NCBI GenBank assembly: GCA_017483805.1
Contig: JAFUUL010000087.1
Coordinates: forward strand, 1-64,000
Direction of reading: 5' to 3'
From: Prevotella sp.
GTDB taxonomy: Bacteria; Bacteroidota; Bacteroidia; Bacteroidales; Bacteroidaceae
DNA length: 64,000 bases
The first letter of the stretch is position 1; every line of letters begins with the position of its first letter. The notes under the pieces were generated by a model. It searched no databases. It was not told the origin of the DNA and saw only the letters and a program-made list of their open reading frames with translations. Shown in pieces: positions 58,258-64,000 of the stretch. A program made the position numbers and the translations under genes.

Positions 58258-59220
58258 ATGAAGAATCAGAAGATGTATGAGGCCGACGACAAGATGATAT
58301 CGCTCATCCGCGATAACTACGACCTGCTGCAGATGCTTGGTGCCTTTGGCATCAGCCTCGGATTTGGAGATAAAACGGTGGAGGAGACCTGCAAGGACAA
58401 CGGTGTGGACACCTACACGTTCCTGGCGGTGGTCAACTTTACCATCAACGGCTATGGCGATGCCGATAACGACGAGCAACTGTCGGTGCCCTCGCTGATG
58501 CACTATCTGGAGGCCAGCCACTCCTACTACTTGGACTTCCAGTTACCCTTCATCCGTCGCGAACTGGAGGAGAGCCTCAATCCTGATGACTCGCTGGGGC
58601 AGTTGATCCTGCGCTTCTACGATGAGTATGCCCACGAGATAAGACGCCACATGCAGTACGAGCAGAAGACGCTCTTCCCCTATGTGAAGTCGCTGCTCGA
58701 GGGACGTCCGATGGCCGACTACAACATTGAGACCTTTTCGCGGCATCATGGTGCTGCCGACAAGAAACTGCGCGAACTGAAACTGCTCATCATCAAGTAT
58801 CTGCCGGGCGACGGCCTGCACAACAACAAACTGACGGCCACGCTGCACGACATCTATGACAACGAGGAGTGGCTACGCCAGCATGCCATGGTGGAAGACC
58901 ATATCTTCGTGCCCGCCATCCGCCGGCTGGAGCAACTGGCCCGGCAGAACGACGTGACGCGCAACATCACGGGTATGGTATTCAAGAACGGGGAGGGGAT
59001 GAATCCCGATGCGCTGAGCGACCGCGAGAAGGATGTGATCATAGCCCTGGTGCAAGGCATGTCTAACAAAGAGATAGCCGACCATCTGTGCATCTCGATC
59101 AACACCGTTATCACGCACCGCCGCAACATCGCACGTAAGTTGCAGATCCACTCGCCGGCAGGTCTGACAATCTATGCCATCGTTAATGGACTGATTGACA
59201 TCAGCAGCGTGAAACTCTAA
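58258..59220 (+). CDS. Hemerythrin-like/LuxR-type transcriptional regulator
   Basis: 320 residues. Residues about 8-55 resemble the ScdA/RIC N-terminal domain (FGISLGFGDKTVEETCKDNGVD). Residues about 80-235 are a hemerythrin HHE-type four-helix domain with HEIRRHMQYEQKTLFPY, FSRHHGAADKKL and HAMVEDHIFVPAIRRL, whose His and Glu residues could hold a di-iron centre. The C-terminus (about 250-310) is a LuxR helix-turn-helix (LSDREKDVIIALVQGMSNKEIADHLCIS). It could sense iron, oxygen or NO and control the divergent porin-imelysin operon. Domain calls are firm; the ligand and target are inference. Confidence 0.83.
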   Translation: MKNQKMYEADDKMISLIRDNYDLLQMLGAFGISLGFGDKTVEETCKDNGVDTYTFLAVVNFTINGYGDADNDEQLSVPSLMHYLEASHSYYLDFQLPFIRRELEESLNPDDSLGQLILRFYDEYAHEIRRHMQYEQKTLFPYVKSLLEGRPMADYNIETFSRHHGAADKKLRELKLLIIKYLPGDGLHNNKLTATLHDIYDNEEWLRQHAMVEDHIFVPAIRRLEQLARQNDVTRNITGMVFKNGEGMNPDALSDREKDVIIALVQGMSNKEIADHLCISINTVITHRRNIARKLQIHSPAGLTIYAIVNGLIDISSVKL

Positions 59221-59813
59221 ATCTTGTTGATGTCTACGTAGCCGTGCATCACGGCGTAGATGGTGAGGGCACTGACGCTCTTCATCCCCAGTTTGTCCAT
59301 GATGTTCTTCCGGTGCGTCACCACGGTGGACAAGCCGATGTTCAGTCGATCGGCAATCTCCTTGTTGATGTAGCCCTGCACGATGAGTGCCATCACCTCG
59401 ATCTCCCGGTCGGTCAGAATCTTCTGTTGCAGAATGCGAGGCATCTCGGGCATGTTTCTGCCATCGCCATGGGCATGCTGTTGCAGCATGAGGAGCAAGC
59501 GGATCAGGTCTTGTTCCGGCTGGTTGATGCAGATGCTGTGGAAGTCGGACAACTGGCTGCCCCCATCGAGCGACAATGTGAGCACGATGGTTTTCCGACG
59601 GTTCTCGGTGAAGAAGGCCCGGTTTTCCAGAACGATGTTCATCGCGACAAAGAAGTGGACGAACTGCTCAGGATGATTGGCCATCAGTTCGCTCATCGAA
59701 CCAAAAGTCTCGATGGTCATGATGGGCATCACGTTTTGAAGCAATTGCTTTAAGCCCAACACTGACAGCGTGTTAGGGTCGATGATGGCTATATGAGGTC
59801 TGCCTTGTTGCAT
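59217..59813 (-). CDS. LuxR-type regulator with a degenerate receiver domain
   Basis: 198 residues. The N-terminal part (HIAIIDPNTLSVLGLKQLLQ) has a receiver-like fold, but no Asp is found at the expected phosphorylation strand (FFVAMNIVL), so it is probably not phosphorylated in the usual way. The C-terminal LuxR helix-turn-helix (LTDREIEVMALIVQGYINKEIADRLNIGLSTVVTHRKNIMDKLG) is closely related to that of the convergent hemerythrin regulator, including the shared LTIYAV-x-x-G-x-x-DI tail. The two genes overlap by 4 nt at their stops. Confidence 0.85.
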   Translation of the reverse strand: MQQGRPHIAIIDPNTLSVLGLKQLLQNVMPIMTIETFGSMSELMANHPEQFVHFFVAMNIVLENRAFFTENRRKTIVLTLSLDGGSQLSDFHSICINQPEQDLIRLLLMLQQHAHGDGRNMPEMPRILQQKILTDREIEVMALIVQGYINKEIADRLNIGLSTVVTHRKNIMDKLGMKSVSALTIYAVMHGYVDINKI

Positions 59814-59823
59814 AATGGGAGTG

Positions 59824-59831
59824 CAAAGTTA
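59824..59831 (-). promoter_or_regulatory. -7 box for the LuxR-type regulator
   Basis: CAAAGTTA (TAACTTTG on the minus strand), 11 nt upstream of the ATG at 59813, giving a short leader. Confidence 0.65.
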
Positions 59832-59904
59832 CTGATTATTTCTTAAATATATGACCCTAAAATACTAAAAAATATTAAATCTTTGGGCTGTGGGGGCAGA
59901 ATAG

Positions 59905-59935
59905 TTGGAAGGAAACAAAAAAAGATGTATCTTTG
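59905..59935 (+). promoter_or_regulatory. Promoter for a plus-strand small RNA
   Basis: TTGG at 59905-59908 and TATCTTTG at 59928-59935 have a 19-nt spacer. No protein gene lies downstream on this strand within the window. Confidence 0.65.
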
Positions 59936-59939
59936 CCGT

Positions 59940-60081
59940 GTGTTTTTCATGGTATTAGATTATTAAGGTTAATTACGAAGATTGACTGTCGCGAGACAAA
60001 CAATCTTCTTTCCGAAAGTCACTTGTCTTTTTTTTGGACAAGTTACACAAAGAAAAGGAGCCTGTGAAGGTTCCTTTTTTT
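59940..60081 (+). ncRNA. Candidate structured small RNA
   Basis: About 140 nt between a consensus promoter and a terminator, with no useful ORF. It can form three hairpins: GAAGATTG (59977) with CAATCTTC (60001) enclosing TGTC-GCGA-GACA with a GNRA-type loop; ACTTGTC (60021) with GACAAGT (60037); and the terminator AAAGGAGCC (60054) with GGTTCCTTT (60069) plus a T-run to 60081. It lies alone between a LuxR-type gene and tamB. It might belong to a described Bacteroidales RNA class, but I cannot tell which from sequence alone. Confidence 0.65.
60054..60081. terminator. Terminator of the small RNA and probably of tamB
   Basis: AAAGGAGCC (60054-60062) pairs with GGTTCCTTT (60069-60077) with one wobble, followed by TTTT on the plus strand and TTTTC on the minus strand. 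It lies 7 nt past the tamB stop. Confidence 0.75.
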
Positions 60082-60087
60082 ATGCCC

Positions 60088-63000
60088 TTACTTGCCTTTC
60101 TTTTTCCTGAAACGGAAAAGGTCGCCCACGCCATTGAAGTCTTTCTTCATAATCAGGCCCACTCCTTGGGTGTTTAGCGACGAACGGGTGAAGTAGCGGT
60201 CGTTGGTCTGGTTGTAGACCTTCAGGGCAAGGTTGCCGCTGGGATTGAGCAGATAGCGGATGTCGAAGTCGCCGATGAACGACGGGTTGGCCTGGGTGGC
60301 ATTGTCGCGATAGCCAAACTGGCCGTTGATAAGCAGGCGGTTGTTGAGCATTCGACCGCTGACAATGCCCTCGTACTCGGCGTTGTGCCAGCCCTCATTG
60401 CCTGTGGAGATATTGGCGCCGAAGTTCCAGTCGTTGGACTTGATGACCTGTGAAAGAACTTCGTTAATCTGTGTAGATACGGCCCCGGAGAGGAACGACT
60501 GCATGGCCAGCGAAGTCTGGTCGTATTGTTGCGACTGGGCATTGTTGGCTCCCTGAGTATAGAAGCGTCCGATACCGAGCAGGTAGAGCACCTGCTGGTT
60601 CATCTCCTGCTCACTGGCAATGACGGAACGAATCATCTGCTGCTCCTCGCTGTTCACGTTAGGCATTTCAAGGTCGAACTCCACGCGCGGTGCACCAGGC
60701 GTGCCGCCGATGTTCATCAGGCAGTTGACTCGCACGGTGTTGTTGGAGAACGAATTACCCAGATTGAGGTCGGAGAGCGACACGCCATTGACGGTGTAGA
60801 CAGCCTGCAGATTGAGGTTGGCATCGAAGGGGTCGCCGCCGAAGACGATGGTGCCGCCATCTTGGAACGTGAAGTTCTTCTTGATGATGTTCTGAATGGT
60901 GATGCCGTAAGTTCCACGATCGACGGTGTAAGTGCCGAACATATGGAAGGGTCCTTTGTTATAGAAAGTTGCCTTGATGTTACCCGTGCCATTGAGCGTG
61001 ATATAGTCCTCAGTGTTCTGGTCCATCAGAACCCTGAGCGTTGCCTCTGGTGTGGCGTTGATGTCGAAGTTGATGCGAATGTCGGTGGACGATGCCTGAG
61101 TGCTGTTGACCGATTGGTCTTGCTGAATCGGCGTACTGATTGGAGAATGCTGGGCTGTGCCCCACGTGATGAACTCTTGCTGACTGATAGCGTCGGGGTT
61201 AGCGGCATTATAGGCAAAGAAAGAATTGCGGCTGGGGGTGACATTGCAGTTAATTGTTACCTCGTCAGGGCGGCCGTGCAGATCAGCGCGTCCTGTGGCA
61301 TAGACGATACCGCAGATGATGCCGTCGTCGAAGGTGGGGAAGTCGTAAGCCAGAAGGTTGTCGGCCTCTACATCGATATCAAAGGTGAATCGTGAGAAAC
61401 TCCGGTGGTGCAGGGCTCCGTTAAGTATGCCACGATGGCCGTCGCGGTCGATGATGGCGCAGTTGCGGAACTCTACATCGTCGGGCACAAAGCGTACGGT
61501 GTCGCCTTGTAGGGTGTAGGTGGTGTTGAGGGCCTTGACGGTGGCTTGGCCGTCAACCAGAAGTTCTCCGGTCAGGTAGATACGGCTAAGGAGGCCAGAC
61601 AGCAATACGTGTCCGTTGGCTTTCCCGCTGACATTGCTGAGGAAAGAATCGGTGAACGAGTTGCAGAATTCAACATTGGTGCCTTGGGCGAGGATGTCCA
61701 GGTTGATGTCGTTACGGGCGGGCGAGACGTAGCCATTGATGATGGTCCGTGTATTCGGTCCGTCGTCGCTGACGGCAGCGATGTCGATCTGTTTGTCATT
61801 CTTGTTCCATTCAGCCTTCGTATGCAGGGTGCCCATGCGACCTTCCTGAAACAGGAACTGCTCAACGGTCAGGTCGGCCCAGGCCTGGACGTCATCGAAA
61901 GGCTGGGTGATGTAGGCCTTGCCGGTGGCCAGTCCGGCGAAACTGACGGAATGGAAATTGACCATATCGAGGATGTAGGCCACCTCCATGCGGTTGAGGT
62001 CAACCACCAGTGAGTCGGTGGGCGATGAAGAGGCGATGCCGTCGATGATAAGGTGCTGGTCGCCATGAGCCACGCTGAAGTGGTCGACCACCAGTCGCTT
62101 GTCTGTATAGAGAATGTCGCACGGGTCTACGCGCCAGTGGGTATGGTCGAGCGAAACCTGCGACGGCTGGATGCGCAGGTGGGCCTCAGGTTTCCCGTTG
62201 TCGTTGGTGTAGACCTCGGTGACGGCATTGATGATGCCGTTCATGTCTTTGTCAGTACCGCCTTTGTTGTCCCAGAGCAGCGAGGTTGCCAATTGGTTGT
62301 CGGCGGCCTGCAGGATGAGTTGAATGTCGAGCGGTGTATTGTCATCAGACAGTTTGGACACCATGATTCTGCCTTTAGCGGTGTTCTCCTCGGTGGTCAG
62401 GCTGATGCTGCCGCCTCGGTAGTGGCTGTCATCATAGGCGAAGGCCGGCATCTGTCCCTTGATGTCGAGCAGGTGTTGATTGTCGTTCATCTCGATGTCG
62501 AGCAGCAGGGGACTTTCCAGTGACAGGGGGATGCCAAGTATCTGCCGCATCCATTCTGTGTCGGTCAGTTTCAGGCTGGCTGTGAAGTTGTTAGCCGTGG
62601 GGTGCAGCGTCTTAGGCAGTCCCGGCAGTGTAGGCAGTTTCGAGGCTGTGTAGTTGATGAAACTCCTTGGCAGCGTCTCCCAGTCAAATGCTCCGCTCAG
62701 GCTGACCTCGCCCATATCGCCATTGGCCTTCAGGAAGTGGCGCCCTTCGTCATCGTAGCCAGACTTGACATGGAAGTTGTCGATGTGGTAGATGGTGCCA
62801 AGCGAGTCTTTAAGGTTCATCGTGAAATCGTCCAGGTCGATGCTGCCTTCAGCATCGTTCAGGCTGCTGGCTGTAAAGTCGGCATCGATGACGGCAGCAA
62901 ACGAGGCGTCGCCCCACTGATTGCTCAAGCCCAGAGCCTTGGGCACGATGCGATTGATGAATCCCGTGAGCCTGACAGCAGATTGCTTCTGGCGGCTCAG

Positions 63001-64000
63001 ACGGCCTTCAACATCGAGTTGCAGGTTGGGGTCGTCGACCTTCAGCACGCCGCTCATCATCCCCTTTTCATAGGTTCCGTCAAGATCGATATTCTGGTAG
63101 GCATAGCCTTTGTAGTCCAGTCGGGCAATCTGTCCGTTGGCGTTGATATGGTCGGAATTGCCGCTGATGTCCACCTGGGTGGTCAGATGGCCCAATTCGT
63201 CGTTGTCGATGATTGTTCCCAGATGGATGCTGTCCGTCTCAAGGTGTCCCTTGAACTGTCGTCCATCGGTCTGGGCAAACGCCAGCGACAGTCGGCCAGC
63301 ATCGGTCTGCAGCAAACTGCGGCTGTCGATGTCGTTCAGGCCGAGCCCGGATGCTTCGCCGGTCAAGTGCAGATCGCCCATTCGGGTTGCTTCGACGGGA
63401 ATGGCGTCAAAGGCCTCTTTCAGTTCGGCAATGATGCCATCGGTGAGATCGAGGTTCCGAATGCGGGCATGCCAAACGGGGATGCTGTCCTGTTGCTCAG
63501 CCGAGAAGTCAGCCAGCAGGTTCACCTTGTTATTATCTGAACGAACCTGCAACTCTTTGAAGTCGATGCTCTTGGCTGTGCCGCTGATGTCAGCGTCGAT
63601 GGCCATCGCGTGGTCAAAGCCTTTCAATCCAGGCACCAGACATACCAAGTCGGAGGGCATGATGCTGGTTCCGTCAAGTGATGTCGAGTAGCGGATGGTC
63701 TCTGCCAGATGGTCGGCATCGTAGATAGCCGAGAGCGTGTCGATGCATAGTGTGGAGTGGGGCAGTTGCAGGCGGAAATCTTCCAGCAGAGCCTCTCGTC
63801 GGTTGGCTGCCAGTCGCATCGTGAAGCGGTCGACATGGAGTCCTGACTGCTCATGGAAGGCCAGACGTTTGATGTTCAGATTGAGCGAGTCGTTAGTTAA
63901 AGCCTTTAGTGCGACGTGCGCGCTTATATCGTTGACACTTATATGGTTACTATTAAATTTGCCAGGCGTCAAGAAGTGGTCTAACCGATTGTAGTGAATG
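60088..64000 (-). CDS. tamB: TamB-like (DUF490) translocation and assembly protein, 5' end outside the window
   Basis: At least 1304 residues are visible and the frame is open to the window edge, so the start lies beyond 64000; the TTG at 63972 is not taken as a start. The sequence is a long series of beta-strand repeats typical of AsmA/TamB bridge proteins. It ends with the DUF490 signature region (GTYGITIQNIIKKNFTFQDGGTIVFGGDPFDANLNLQAVY, NCLMNIGGTPGAPRVEFDLEMPN, YLLGIGRFYTQG). TamB spans the periplasm and helps outer-membrane assembly or lipid transport. The C-terminal MKKDFNGVGDLFRFRKKKGK is usual for Bacteroidota members. Confidence 0.9.
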   Translation of the reverse strand, partial: IHYNRLDHFLTPGKFNSNHISVNDISAHVALKALTNDSLNLNIKRLAFHEQSGLHVDRFTMRLAANRREALLEDFRLQLPHSTLCIDTLSAIYDADHLAETIRYSTSLDGTSIMPSDLVCLVPGLKGFDHAMAIDADISGTAKSIDFKELQVRSDNNKVNLLADFSAEQQDSIPVWHARIRNLDLTDGIIAELKEAFDAIPVEATRMGDLHLTGEASGLGLNDIDSRSLLQTDAGRLSLAFAQTDGRQFKGHLETDSIHLGTIIDNDELGHLTTQVDISGNSDHINANGQIARLDYKGYAYQNIDLDGTYEKGMMSGVLKVDDPNLQLDVEGRLSRQKQSAVRLTGFINRIVPKALGLSNQWGDASFAAVIDADFTASSLNDAEGSIDLDDFTMNLKDSLGTIYHIDNFHVKSGYDDEGRHFLKANGDMGEVSLSGAFDWETLPRSFINYTASKLPTLPGLPKTLHPTANNFTASLKLTDTEWMRQILGIPLSLESPLLLDIEMNDNQHLLDIKGQMPAFAYDDSHYRGGSISLTTEENTAKGRIMVSKLSDDNTPLDIQLILQAADNQLATSLLWDNKGGTDKDMNGIINAVTEVYTNDNGKPEAHLRIQPSQVSLDHTHWRVDPCDILYTDKRLVVDHFSVAHGDQHLIIDGIASSSPTDSLVVDLNRMEVAYILDMVNFHSVSFAGLATGKAYITQPFDDVQAWADLTVEQFLFQEGRMGTLHTKAEWNKNDKQIDIAAVSDDGPNTRTIINGYVSPARNDINLDILAQGTNVEFCNSFTDSFLSNVSGKANGHVLLSGLLSRIYLTGELLVDGQATVKALNTTYTLQGDTVRFVPDDVEFRNCAIIDRDGHRGILNGALHHRSFSRFTFDIDVEADNLLAYDFPTFDDGIICGIVYATGRADLHGRPDEVTINCNVTPSRNSFFAYNAANPDAISQQEFITWGTAQHSPISTPIQQDQSVNSTQASSTDIRINFDINATPEATLRVLMDQNTEDYITLNGTGNIKATFYNKGPFHMFGTYTVDRGTYGITIQNIIKKNFTFQDGGTIVFGGDPFDANLNLQAVYTVNGVSLSDLNLGNSFSNNTVRVNCLMNIGGTPGAPRVEFDLEMPNVNSEEQQMIRSVIASEQEMNQQVLYLLGIGRFYTQGANNAQSQQYDQTSLAMQSFLSGAVSTQINEVLSQVIKSNDWNFGANISTGNEGWHNAEYEGIVSGRMLNNRLLINGQFGYRDNATQANPSFIGDFDIRYLLNPSGNLALKVYNQTNDRYFTRSSLNTQGVGLIMKKDFNGVGDLFRFRKKKGK

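Noticed and set aside
63970..63972. TTG at 63972 as the start of the TamB gene
   Set aside because: The frame remains open to the window edge and TamB proteins are longer with an N-terminal membrane anchor, so the true start is outside.
1..64000. tRNA, rRNA, transposase or integrase genes
   Set aside because: None could be recognised in the gaps or among the proteins, so no mobile element with its own enzymes is claimed.

Overview
The window looks like a piece of a Prevotellaceae (Bacteroidales) chromosome. Most intergenic gaps carry the Bacteroidota promoter signature: a -7 box TAnnTTTG, often with TTTG about 20 bp upstream. Gene content fits this too: GldB-type lipoprotein, putative porin, DUF4468, DUF4861, GGGtGRT protein, hybrid malic enzyme, VirE-N/DUF3987 primase, and an ECF sigma factor paired with a small membrane protein. 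No tRNA, rRNA, CRISPR array, transposase or integrase was seen.

Region 1 (1-6.9 kb) is accessory. The start of an HU-like gene leads off to the left. A repeat-rich control region follows, with a hairpin element, GGTCA iterons and a perfect AT palindrome. Next come a frameshifted exported protein gene, a nuclease-toxin-like ORF facing a candidate small RNA (both between direct repeats), a coiled-coil protein and its overlapping partner, an OB-fold (SSB-like) protein, a hypothetical, a VirE-N/DUF3987 primase-helicase-like protein and a last hypothetical. The iteron recurs just after the primase gene, so the block looks like a bounded cassette with replication-type parts.

Region 2 (6.9-20.6 kb) is core metabolism: carB, an exported coiled-coil protein, a GHL10 hydrolase, cstA, a small outer-membrane barrel, nadC, the GGGtGRT/Fe-S scaffold pair, a CobW-type GTPase and pyrBI. 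Region 3 (20.7-23.2 kb) holds a small exported protein, a second copy of the hairpin element with a primase-less inverted-iteron structure, an ECF sigma factor with its membrane partner, and a truncated exported-protein gene.

Region 4 (23.3-31.1 kb) is a tightly packed run: kdgK, eda, an unusual double-module sensor kinase, its response regulator and a half-length AbgT-like membrane protein. It is followed by the threonylcarbamoyladenylate synthase gene and a LysM glucosaminidase. KdgK and Eda finish catabolism of 2-keto-3-deoxygluconate, which is the kind of product released downstream of the GH105-DUF4861 enzyme at 44-46 kb. Region 5 (31-49 kb) has folK, maeB, a TetR regulator, a putative porin, DUF4468, a 4,6-dehydratase for surface polysaccharide, DUF4861, GldB, a DPP IV peptidase, GH105-DUF4861, glyA and galE.

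Region 6 (49.2-64 kb) starts with four 22-bp palindromic repeats and a 38-bp perfect inverted repeat. A Ser/Thr kinase fused to an FKBP isomerase follows, then a minus-strand operon (porin, imelysin, di-haem oxidoreductase, CcsB/CcsA cytochrome c assembly) that suggests haem-dependent iron handling. Divergent from that operon is a hemerythrin-LuxR regulator, convergent with a second LuxR-type regulator. A second candidate small RNA and a TamB protein that runs off the window end the sequence.
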